Assembly: GCA_016710525.1 (NCBI GenBank)
Contig: JADJVQ010000003.1
Location: 124,001-188,000, forward strand
Origin: Burkholderiaceae bacterium
GTDB lineage: Bacteria > Pseudomonadota > Gammaproteobacteria > Burkholderiales > Burkholderiaceae_E
Direction: 5' to 3'
DNA length: 64,000 nt
The notes under the pieces are model-generated. The model had not been told where the DNA came from and ran no database searches. It saw only the letters and a list, made by a program, of their open reading frames with translations. Below, piece after piece: positions 42,785-50,268 of this stretch (position 1 is its first letter; each line of letters begins with the position of its first letter). Both the position numbers and the translations under genes were made by a program.

Positions 42785-43612
42785 ATGACCATCGCCCGCC
42801 TTTCCGAGGTCAGCCTCGAGTATTTCGAGCAGGGCGAAGGCCCGAACGTGGTGGTTTTCGTCCACGGCTACCAGGCCTCGGCGCGGGTCTGGCACGGTGT
42901 TCAGCAGGCGCTGCCGGCACAGCAGTATCGGTCGATCGCGATCAACAACCGGGGCGCCGGCGCGACCGAGGCGCCCCCGAACGAAAGCGACTTCACCATC
43001 CAGAAGTTCGCCGCCGATGCGTTCGAACTGGTCTCGCAGCTGGGCCTGGCGCGTTTCACGCTGGTCGGCCATTCGATGGGCGGGGCCACCGTGGCGCAGT
43101 TCGCGGTCGACCATCCCGAGCTGGTCAGCGGGCTGGTGCTGCTCGATCCGGCCAGCCCGAACGGCGCGGCGATGGAGCCGGCACAGCTCGAGGCCTTCCT
43201 CGATCAGCGCATGGTCCTGCGCCGCGAGCAGCAGGCGCGCGGCGCCGGCAACGACGGCATCGATGCGCGCGGCAGCACCGACTTCGATCCTGAGCAGCTG
43301 CGCCTGCTGATGCAGGACACGGCGGCCGCGCCCGAGCGCCGGCTGCGCGGCTCGATGCGCTCGATGATGCAGCTGCGCCTGGCCGATCGCGTGAAAGCGC
43401 TGCCGATGCCGGTGCTGCTGGCCGCCGGCGACCGCGACGCCATCATTCCTCTGGAGAACATGCTGGCCAGCTGGGCGATGTACCCCAAGGGCACCGGCCT
43501 GCATGTCTGGCATGGCGAGGGGCATTCGCCCAACGTCGACTGCCCGCGGCAGGTGGCCGCCCTGCTGCAGCGGTTCATCGAAAGCCCGCGCAAGCCGGCC
43601 GGTGCGCGATGA
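42785..43612 (+). CDS. Alpha/beta hydrolase
   Basis: A 275-residue soluble hydrolase. Oxyanion motif VFVHGYQASARVW near residues 24-36, INNRGAGATEAP, nucleophile Ser97 in LVGHSMGGATVA, acid Asp in AAGDRDAIIP (about 219-223) and His in GEGHSPNVDCP (about 244). It belongs to the epoxide-hydrolase/haloperoxidase-like superfamily but no specific subfamily is obvious. ATG at 42785, 1 base after the nitronate monooxygenase stop; its TGA overlaps the thioesterase ATG by four bases (ATGA), so the three genes are coupled. Confidence 0.9.
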   Translation: MTIARLSEVSLEYFEQGEGPNVVVFVHGYQASARVWHGVQQALPAQQYRSIAINNRGAGATEAPPNESDFTIQKFAADAFELVSQLGLARFTLVGHSMGGATVAQFAVDHPELVSGLVLLDPASPNGAAMEPAQLEAFLDQRMVLRREQQARGAGNDGIDARGSTDFDPEQLRLLMQDTAAAPERRLRGSMRSMMQLRLADRVKALPMPVLLAAGDRDAIIPLENMLASWAMYPKGTGLHVWHGEGHSPNVDCPRQVAALLQRFIESPRKPAGAR

Positions 43613-44079
43613 ACGCGCCGCGGCGGATCAATGAAGACGAGGCGCGGCTGGCCTTCGAGTATGCGATGGGCAGCCATCGCCAGGAGTTCGGCCACTTCTT
43701 TCTTGCCAGGCTGTTCGGCATGGACATCAGCTACCCCGACGACACCTGCCTGGTGCGCCTGACGCCGCGCGATTTCATGTTCAATCCGCAGGGTTCACTG
43801 CACGGCGGCGTGGTCGCGACCATCATGGACATCTCGATGGGCCATCTGCTCAATCACGCCAGCGGCCCCGGCACCACCCTCGAGATGAAGACCCAGTACG
43901 TGAAGGCGGTGTGGCTCGAGCCCCTGCGCTGCACCGGGCGCTTCCTGCGCCGCGGCCGCGGCATCTCCTATCTGAGCGCGGAACTGGTCGACGAGCAGGG
44001 CGACCTGGTCGCGTTCGCGACCTCGACCTGGAAGGCGCTGAAGCCGGACCCGGCACGCTCGCCGGCGGGCGGTTCGTAG
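43609..44079 (+). CDS. PaaI-type hotdog thioesterase
   Basis: A 156-residue acyl-CoA thioesterase-like protein. The hotdog fold is clear: the catalytic-helix region NPQGSLHGGVVATIMDISMG (around residues 60-79, with the conserved HGG and the Asp of IMD), then TLEMKTQYVKAVWLEPLRC, typical of PaaI/YbgC relatives. It would hydrolyse aryl- or acyl-CoA. Last of the three-gene operon beginning with the nitronate monooxygenase; the association of oxygenase, hydrolase and thioesterase suggests a catabolic route, though the pathway cannot be named. Confidence 0.88.
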   Translation: MNAPRRINEDEARLAFEYAMGSHRQEFGHFFLARLFGMDISYPDDTCLVRLTPRDFMFNPQGSLHGGVVATIMDISMGHLLNHASGPGTTLEMKTQYVKAVWLEPLRCTGRFLRRGRGISYLSAELVDEQGDLVAFATSTWKALKPDPARSPAGGS

Positions 44080-44187
44080 AGGGCCTGCCGGCCGATCCAC
44101 CGGGGGTGTGCGGGTTTGCCGGTGCCGAGAGGCTCAGGGCCATGTAATGTGGCGGATTGTTCGTCGAGCGAACCGCCAGGAGACATC

Positions 44188-45663
44188 ATGTCCGCCGTTG
44201 CCCCGATCAAGCCCGACCCGGCTGCGCCTTCGAAGGGCCCCGGAACACCCGCCGTGCGCCGGATTGCCGATCTGCCCGGCCCCAAGGGCTGGCCGGTCCT
44301 GGGCAATCTGCCGCAGATCAAGGCGGCCGAATTCCATTTGCAGCTCGAGCGCTGGGCGCACGAGTATGGCCGGTACTTCCAGATCCGGATGGCCAATCGC
44401 CATATGCTGGTGGTTGCCGACCACGATGCGGTGGCGACCATGCTGCGCGATCGTCCGGATGGATTCCGGCGCAGTGCGCGGCTGGATGTGATCGGTGCCG
44501 AGCTGGGCTTGAAGCCCGGCCTGTTCGGATCCAACGGCGACGACTGGAAGCGCCAGCGCCGCATGGTGATGTCCGCCTTCGATCCCGGACACGTCAAGGC
44601 CTACTATCCCTCGCTGGTGAAATGCGGCGAGCGCCTGGCCGGGCGCTGGGGCAAGGCCGCGCACTCGGGTGCGTCGATCGACCTGCAGGCCGACCTGATG
44701 CGGTTCACCGTCGATGCGATCGCGGGCCTGGCCTTCGGCAACGACGTCAATACGCTGGAGTCCGATGACGACGTCATCCAGCGGCATCTGGACAAGATCT
44801 TTCCCAAGCTGTTCACCCGGCTGATCGCGGGCGTGCCTTACTGGCGCTTCTTCAAGACCGCGTCGGACCGCGCGCTGGAGGAGTCGATGAGTGCGGTCAA
44901 TCGGGCGATCGATGGCTTCATCGCGGCGGCCCGCCAGCGGCTGGCCGACGATCCGGCGCGCCGCACGGCGCCGCAGAACCTGCTGGAGGCGATGATCGTC
45001 GCCGCCGACGAACCCGACAGCGGCATCGACCACGACCGGGTGGCTGGCAATGTGATGACGATGCTGCTGGCGGGCGAGGACACCACCGCCAATACGCTGA
45101 CCTGGTGCATCTGGCTGCTCCAGCAGCATCCGGACGCGATGGCGCGTGCGATGGCCGAGGTGCGCGGCGTGATGGCCGGCGGTGGGCCGGTCACGCTGGA
45201 TCACCTGTCACAGCTCGATTTCGTCGAGGCCTGCATGCACGAGACCATGCGCCTTCGCCCGGTCGCGCCGCAGCTGCTGGTCCAGGCGAACCACGATACC
45301 GTGCTGGGCGACATTGCCGTGCCCGCGGGCACGGTGGTGGTCTGCGTGATGCGCTTCGACAGCGTCGACGACACGTTCGTGCCCGAGGGCCGGCAATTCC
45401 GGCCCGAGCGCTGGTTGGGCGAGGCGGGTTTGTCGGCGGCGTCGGCAAAGCGCATCTCGATGCCGTTCGGGGCCGGACCGCGGATGTGCCCGGGCCGTTA
45501 CCTGGCGCTGCAGGAGATGAAGATGGTTCTGCTGACGCTGCTCAACGGCTTCGAGATCAAGTCGGTCGCGACCGCCGAAGGCGGCGAGCCGGCCGAGCGG
45601 CTGATGTTCGCGATGGCGCCGGTGGGGCTGAGAATGACGCTCTCGCCCAGGGGCGCTGCCTAG
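44188..45663 (+). CDS. Cytochrome P450
   Basis: Heme monooxygenase of 491 residues with no membrane anchor. It begins with the proline-rich LPGPKGWPVLGNLPQ hinge. Helix I has LLAGEDTTANTL (Thr299/300, oxygen activation); the ExxR pair is Glu352-Arg355 in ETMRLRP; and the heme-binding loop is FGAGPRMCPGRYLAL with Cys434 as thiolate ligand. ATG at 44188 with AGGAGA 7 bases before. No ferredoxin or reductase gene is adjacent, so its electron donor is unknown. Substrate class cannot be told. Confidence 0.95.
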   Translation: MSAVAPIKPDPAAPSKGPGTPAVRRIADLPGPKGWPVLGNLPQIKAAEFHLQLERWAHEYGRYFQIRMANRHMLVVADHDAVATMLRDRPDGFRRSARLDVIGAELGLKPGLFGSNGDDWKRQRRMVMSAFDPGHVKAYYPSLVKCGERLAGRWGKAAHSGASIDLQADLMRFTVDAIAGLAFGNDVNTLESDDDVIQRHLDKIFPKLFTRLIAGVPYWRFFKTASDRALEESMSAVNRAIDGFIAAARQRLADDPARRTAPQNLLEAMIVAADEPDSGIDHDRVAGNVMTMLLAGEDTTANTLTWCIWLLQQHPDAMARAMAEVRGVMAGGGPVTLDHLSQLDFVEACMHETMRLRPVAPQLLVQANHDTVLGDIAVPAGTVVVCVMRFDSVDDTFVPEGRQFRPERWLGEAGLSAASAKRISMPFGAGPRMCPGRYLALQEMKMVLLTLLNGFEIKSVATAEGGEPAERLMFAMAPVGLRMTLSPRGAA

Positions 45664-45889
45664 GTCGATAATCGGTCGGCAGGATGAGCTCAAGACCGTG
45701 TTCGGCCCGATCAGGCAATTTAACGTCGAAGGCGAATAGCCGTCTCGGCGGCTGGAGTTCAGTCTGAGTGGCTTGCAGTTGATTCGGCGCCGCAATACGC
45801 TCGACGTGCTGGCGGAGGATGTCGGGTCATCCGGGCGCCGAGCCGGGGCCGACCGACGCTGACGGAGAACCGAGCACCACCCCTCCCTG
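45664..45889 (+). other. Spacer left of the metallopeptidase cassette with a tiny overlapping ORF
   Basis: 226 bases between the P450 and the cassette. Short coding-like fragments in changing frames are visible (IGRQDELKTVFGPIRQFN up to the TAG at 45738-45740; LIRRRNTLDVLAEDVGSSG nearer 45800), suggesting remnants of a lost gene. In one frame an ATG at 45819 begins a 24-codon ORF (MSGHPGAEPGPTDADGEP...) ending with TGA at 45891-45893, overlapping the next gene's CTG. No transposase or inverted repeat was found. Confidence 0.35.
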
Positions 45890-46273
45890 CTGACCATACG
45901 CACCCGTCAGCTCGAGGCATTCATACCCGAACTGGAACGCCAGTTCGTCCAGCGCGTCTGCGATTGGATTGCCGACCAGGACCGCGACGGCCGCGTGGCG
46001 CTGAGCCGGGAAGCGCTGACCGAACGCGTGGTTTCCTGTGTCCGGCGAGCCAGGCGCTACGGCTTCGCAAGCAAACGCGAAGTCTCGCTCTTCGTCGCAC
46101 TGGACTGGCGGCTCGGCTTCGAATTCGAACGCATGGCAGAGCATGCGTGGACGCAGGCGTTGCTGGCGCAGACAGGGCTCACGCCTGTCACCCGCCTGTA
46201 TCGCATCGAATGCCGGCTAGAGCGCCTGGCCCAGGTGGCCGCCGATCATCTCAAAGACGGACAAGATGCCTGA
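45890..46273 (+). CDS. Small cassette protein with a likely CTG start
   Basis: A 127-residue protein with the reading TIRTRQLEAFIPELERQF, CDWIADQDRDGRVALSREAL, ARRYGFASKREVSLFVALDW. It resembles the small accessory proteins found beside type VI secretion effectors (TIRxxQ(M/L)xxF...AxxYG(I/F)xSExDV pattern), though I cannot name a family with certainty. No ATG, GTG or TTG lies before residue 36 (a GTG at 45995). The CTG at 45890 starts exactly at the conserved TIR segment and overlaps the upstream TGA as CTGA, the same geometry as coupled ATGA starts, so I chose it. First gene of the cassette. Confidence 0.6.
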   Translation: MTIRTRQLEAFIPELERQFVQRVCDWIADQDRDGRVALSREALTERVVSCVRRARRYGFASKREVSLFVALDWRLGFEFERMAEHAWTQALLAQTGLTPVTRLYRIECRLERLAQVAADHLKDGQDA

Positions 46274-46523
46274 GAACGAAGGCGGCGATCAGGTCGCCAA
46301 TCCGTCGCTGGAAGCCGGAGTCGTCGGCGACGCCTTGTTGCCGTGCGACACCAATGACGTCGAGGTCGTCAGCGATCTTGACGAACCCAATGGCATCCAG
46401 GCCGAAAGCGAATTCAACGACGAAGAGCCGGTGGGGCTCCTGTTCGCCGCCGAGGCGGTCGAACCCGACGGACAGACGGTGGCGCTCGCGAACGTCGTGC
46501 CTCGTCCGGATGAGACGACCTGA
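46266..46523 (+). CDS. Very acidic 85-residue protein of unknown function
   Basis: A small protein with about 19 Asp/Glu and hardly any Lys/Arg, lacking a signal peptide or transmembrane segment (PENEGGDQVANPSLEAG ... VVSDLDEPNGIQAESEFND). I do not recognise it. ATG at 46266 overlaps the previous gene's stop by 8 bases, and its own stop is 42 bases before the first large metallopeptidase. Such acidity is sometimes seen in immunity or chaperone proteins, but nothing here proves either. Its position argues that it is part of the cassette transcript. Confidence 0.6.
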   Translation: MPENEGGDQVANPSLEAGVVGDALLPCDTNDVEVVSDLDEPNGIQAESEFNDEEPVGLLFAAEAVEPDGQTVALANVVPRPDETT

Positions 46524-46565
46524 GGTTTGATTTCCTGAGTCCCCTGGGTATTGCGGAGAACCGAA

Positions 46566-49079
46566 TTGGCAGAAGACATCTGGGAGAAGTCCAAGTACAA
46601 GGTCAAGGTCTCGCTGATCGACGACTCGAAGCCGTATGACGGAAAGGTCGATCTGCTGCTGCTGAAGAATGGCGATCAGAGCAAGCCGCTGAAGTCGGAA
46701 ACGGACATCACGGTGAAGCCCGGAAAGCCGATCGAACGCAATTTCGACGTTCCCGAAGTCGAGCCCGACGAGGCGACCTACAAACTGTCGCTGCTGGTCA
46801 AGTACGGAGCCAGCAAGGAAAAGACCCAGGAGCTCGCCGACGCCACGGTCTGGCCCAAGACTGTCGAGATCCACGTCAAGAACCACGAAGACAGCGAAAA
46901 GGACTTCAAGGACGTCAAGCTCGTCGTGAAGCAGGGCGGCTCCGAAGTCGCCAAGCCGGTGACCGACAAGGATGGCAAGTGCAAGGTCGAGCTGACGCGC
47001 AAGCAGGCCTACGCGGTCGACGTGCGCAGCCCCTACGAGATCGTCAGGGACGATTCCGTGCCGGCCAAACTGCGCGTGCACGAGCTGGTGGCGATTCGGC
47101 ACATCGTGTGCATGTTCGTCAAGCCCGACGTGACCAAGGACAAGCCCTGGAAGGCCAACGATCCGACCAACAATGAGGCCAACCGCAAGACGGCCTGCCG
47201 TCTGTACGTCAACCTCAAGTCCAAGAACAAGGATGCGGCCGAGGGCAATGGCCACATCATCGAATTCGAGGTCTGTGCCAAGCCCAAGACCGACGGCAAG
47301 AAGGGCGATCGCATTTTCCTCACGGTCAGTTTCAGCCGCGACAGCGACCGCAACGATCCGCTGCCCAAGCTGCTCGATGCGCCCGCGGTGAACGATCTGG
47401 ACAAGGATGCGGACGCCAAGGTCTACACCGGCTACGTGAAGCTGGACAAAGACGGCGGAACCGCCAAGTTCAAGGTCGACACCGGGCTGGCCGGTGGCGA
47501 TGTCTGCACGGTGTCGATCGGCAGTCGCAAGGACGCCACCACCGACGAGCAGCGCTCGTTCGTGAACTGGCGCAAGCTCTGGTACGAACTGCGGTTCCCC
47601 ACGCTGCTGGTGCCGAAGCTGAGCTGGCTCGACTACCCGGCCGCTCTGAAAACCGCCTTCAGGGCCAAGCTCGGCAAGGCGTTCGTCGAATACGAGCAGC
47701 GAAAGTATTTCACCTTCCCCGACGCGCAGGCGACCTTCGCCAAGGGCAACGGCATGATCATGAAGAAGCGGTTCTTCAAGGAAGCCAGCGACGACGAGAT
47801 CTATGTGGTGACCAACGGGTGGCTCAATACCAAGAACAGGTTTTCCGACGACGGCGAGTTTCGCAAGCGCAGCGTGTATGTCAGCTTGTGCGAACGTGCG
47901 TTCAGCAGCAATGTCTCGACGGACACTGTCGAGCCTGAAGTGACGTCGGACGACTTCGATTTTCCCGAGCCCAATGGCGATACGGTGTTCCCGCTGAGCC
48001 CGAAGAATGGCAAGCCGAATCCAAGCGTCGAAGCCGCGTTCGAATGGCAGGCCATCGTGGCGGCCGATCACACCCGGGCAACCGAGTGGGTCGAACTGGC
48101 CGGCGTGGGTGGCGGCGCCGGCAAGGTCGTGGTGAGCGCGCTCGATCGCCCTGGCAAATCAGTGACCGTGGCTTTCGCGGCAAAGGACGGCGGCGGCCAC
48201 GAGACCAGCCTGTCGGCGACCGAGACCAGCAAGATCGAGAACTTCGTGGCTGATCTGCTGTCGAGCGATCCCGCGCTGCGGGACAGCGCGAACAAGCTCA
48301 GGCTGAATTTTTCGGGGCCCGGCGGGGACGGCGGTCCGGAGCGGATCAGCGCGGCGCGCGATGCGGCCAAGTCGAAGTTCGACGCGGTGGGCAAGACCCT
48401 GAACTACCACCCGGGACTCGACCGCGATGGCAATGCCCGCCATGGGCCCATGAAGGTCGCCTGGGTGACGGTCAAGGACTACGAGACCCTGAACATCAAA
48501 CTTCCCAAGAGCGGGTCCACGGACCACAAGAAGCTATTGCCGGGTGACTACGTCGGAGCCGCCGAGACCGACACCGAATGCAAGGTGAAGGTGAAGTTCA
48601 AGTACGTGCATGGCGGCGAGATCAACGGCAACAGCGGCGGCGGCGAGCAGATCATGGTGCTCAGGGCCGCGGCCACGCCCGGGGCGCTCAGCGAGACCAT
48701 CTGCCACGAACTGGGCCATTCGATGGGCATGGCCGTCATCCCGGGGCTCGAGAACGACATCCTGCCGCCCGGGATCACGACCAAGCACGTGGACAACGGC
48801 GGCACCTCTTACGTGAACGGTGATCCGCCGTATCCGCTGACCGACGGCAAGCGCAGCATCCACAAAGGAGGCCATTGCGCGTTCAGCGTTCCCGCCACCG
48901 ACCGCGCAAGCGATGACTTCAACGATTGGAGTCCGACGGCTGGGTGCATCATGTGGGGGTCGGGAGGCAACGCGGAAACCCGGACCGCCTATTGCGACGA
49001 GTGCCTCAAGGTGCTGAAGGGGCGCCGGCTCGAAGACATCATCAGCAGCTTCGGCGGTCGGGATGCCGACCAGGGATGA
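46566..49079 (+). CDS. Large putative zinc metallopeptidase A (metzincin-like C-terminus)
   Basis: An 837-residue protein paralogous end to end with the one at 50269. The N-terminus looks beta-rich (YDGKVDLLLLKNGDQ; ATVWPKTVEIHV). The C-terminal region holds His714-Glu715-x2-His718-x2-Gly721 (CHELGHSMGM), then about 45 residues, His766 and His770-Cys771 (HKGGHC), then Cys794-Ile-Met796 (GCIMWGSG) and Cys810-x2-Cys813. The HExxHxxG start and the CxM plus CxxC series recall archaemetzincins, but the third His is displaced. The TTG at 46566 is chosen because it aligns with copy B's start (MAEDIWEKS vs MAQDLWEES) and GGAGAA precedes it. No signal peptide. Lysine-rich compared with copy B. Confidence 0.7.
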   Translation: MAEDIWEKSKYKVKVSLIDDSKPYDGKVDLLLLKNGDQSKPLKSETDITVKPGKPIERNFDVPEVEPDEATYKLSLLVKYGASKEKTQELADATVWPKTVEIHVKNHEDSEKDFKDVKLVVKQGGSEVAKPVTDKDGKCKVELTRKQAYAVDVRSPYEIVRDDSVPAKLRVHELVAIRHIVCMFVKPDVTKDKPWKANDPTNNEANRKTACRLYVNLKSKNKDAAEGNGHIIEFEVCAKPKTDGKKGDRIFLTVSFSRDSDRNDPLPKLLDAPAVNDLDKDADAKVYTGYVKLDKDGGTAKFKVDTGLAGGDVCTVSIGSRKDATTDEQRSFVNWRKLWYELRFPTLLVPKLSWLDYPAALKTAFRAKLGKAFVEYEQRKYFTFPDAQATFAKGNGMIMKKRFFKEASDDEIYVVTNGWLNTKNRFSDDGEFRKRSVYVSLCERAFSSNVSTDTVEPEVTSDDFDFPEPNGDTVFPLSPKNGKPNPSVEAAFEWQAIVAADHTRATEWVELAGVGGGAGKVVVSALDRPGKSVTVAFAAKDGGGHETSLSATETSKIENFVADLLSSDPALRDSANKLRLNFSGPGGDGGPERISAARDAAKSKFDAVGKTLNYHPGLDRDGNARHGPMKVAWVTVKDYETLNIKLPKSGSTDHKKLLPGDYVGAAETDTECKVKVKFKYVHGGEINGNSGGGEQIMVLRAAATPGALSETICHELGHSMGMAVIPGLENDILPPGITTKHVDNGGTSYVNGDPPYPLTDGKRSIHKGGHCAFSVPATDRASDDFNDWSPTAGCIMWGSGGNAETRTAYCDECLKVLKGRRLEDIISSFGGRDADQG

Positions 49080-49080
49080 C

Positions 49081-50256
49081 GTGAGCTTTCGCCTCGTCCG
49101 CCTGTCGTGGCTGTTCGCTCTGGCGATCAGCGCGTCCGCACATGTGGCGGCGCAAGACCCGGCGCGTGATGCAGCCCGGCCAGTCGGCCAATCCTCCAAC
49201 GCGGTCGTCAGCCTGCCGCTTGGTACCGCGCAGGATAAGAGATCCATGGACATCACTCCGTACAAGCTTCCCGACGACGCCTTCTGGTCATCGGACGATC
49301 GTGGGTCGGACCGCCTGGCGACCGAGCTGCTGGGACGTTACGAGGGGCTGCTGATGGATGCGCCGTCCCGGGTATTCATCGATCAGCGCAGCACCTTGCC
49401 GGTGGCGGTTTACCAGCTGGGCAAGATTCGTGATCTGTCAGCCCTGCAGTTCAGGTCGTCAGGTCTGGTCGCCGTGATGGACGCCGCCAGCAATCGCCTG
49501 CTGGTGGCGTCGGGCCGCAGCTTTCAGAAGGACGACGACCCGCTGCCCAGGCGAAAGCCCAAACCGGAGAGCCTGCCCGAAGGCAACATGAGTTCGGTGG
49601 AGTCGCTTGAACTGCGCGAAGTGCTGAAGCTGCCCTGGAAAACCGGGACCTTGCACCTGTCGGCCATCCTGCGAGGCCAGGTGTCGAACCGGGTGAAAGT
49701 CGATCTGTGCCAGTCGCCTGCCTGCTTTGTCGACCCTGAAGTGGTCAAGTTCCTCGAGGCGAAGCGAGCCCGTCAGCAGGCGCCTTCGGTCAGTCCGCGC
49801 CCCGGCAAGGTGCTGCCGACCTATCGGCGCCAGGCCGATTCGCTGCCGATTCCCGGACAGCCGGGTCTCGAATTGGCCCCGGCCCGGGTCACCGAAACCG
49901 CGGGTGATCAGCCTTGGTTGCTGCGCGGCTCGTTTCTTCTGAAGCCGACACCGGAAGAGTGGGTCAAACCAGGCTGGAAAGACCCCAACTTCTATGTCGA
50001 GCTGACCGAGGCTGCGCCGGTGGCGGTGGTCACCATCTGGCTGCTTCTGGTCGGCGCCAACGACGGTGTGCCGCACGTCATTGCGCTGCGGGTGCCCTGC
50101 TGGAACCGCAGCGCAGCGGGCTGCACCGGCCAGTTCAGTCTCGACCTGCGGGCGGTGGACATGGCGCCGCGCAAGGCGCAAACGTATTTCGTCTACGGGT
50201 TCTCCGGCGACAACATGACCGGCCCGCTGCCGTCAGCGCTGGTCGCCGCACGCTGA
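49081..50256 (+). CDS. Partner protein A, exported, unknown family
   Basis: A 391-residue protein with a clear signal peptide (SFRLVRLSWLFALAISASAHVAAQ). The mature part has an N-terminal domain DITPYKLPDDAFWSSDD ... GRYEGLLMDAPSRVFIDQ, a proline-rich linker and a C-terminal beta-like domain (PVAVVTIWLLLVGANDG ... TYFVYGFSGDN). No family recognised. The GTG at 49081 is 1 nt after the peptidase stop with AGGGA before it. A second possible start, the ATG at 49246, aligns with partner B's start and would remove the signal peptide. Immediate coupling to the peptidase suggests an immunity or cofactor protein; this is inference. Confidence 0.6.
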   Translation: MSFRLVRLSWLFALAISASAHVAAQDPARDAARPVGQSSNAVVSLPLGTAQDKRSMDITPYKLPDDAFWSSDDRGSDRLATELLGRYEGLLMDAPSRVFIDQRSTLPVAVYQLGKIRDLSALQFRSSGLVAVMDAASNRLLVASGRSFQKDDDPLPRRKPKPESLPEGNMSSVESLELREVLKLPWKTGTLHLSAILRGQVSNRVKVDLCQSPACFVDPEVVKFLEAKRARQQAPSVSPRPGKVLPTYRRQADSLPIPGQPGLELAPARVTETAGDQPWLLRGSFLLKPTPEEWVKPGWKDPNFYVELTEAAPVAVVTIWLLLVGANDGVPHVIALRVPCWNRSAAGCTGQFSLDLRAVDMAPRKAQTYFVYGFSGDNMTGPLPSALVAAR

Positions 50257-50268
50257 TCGGGCCGTATC

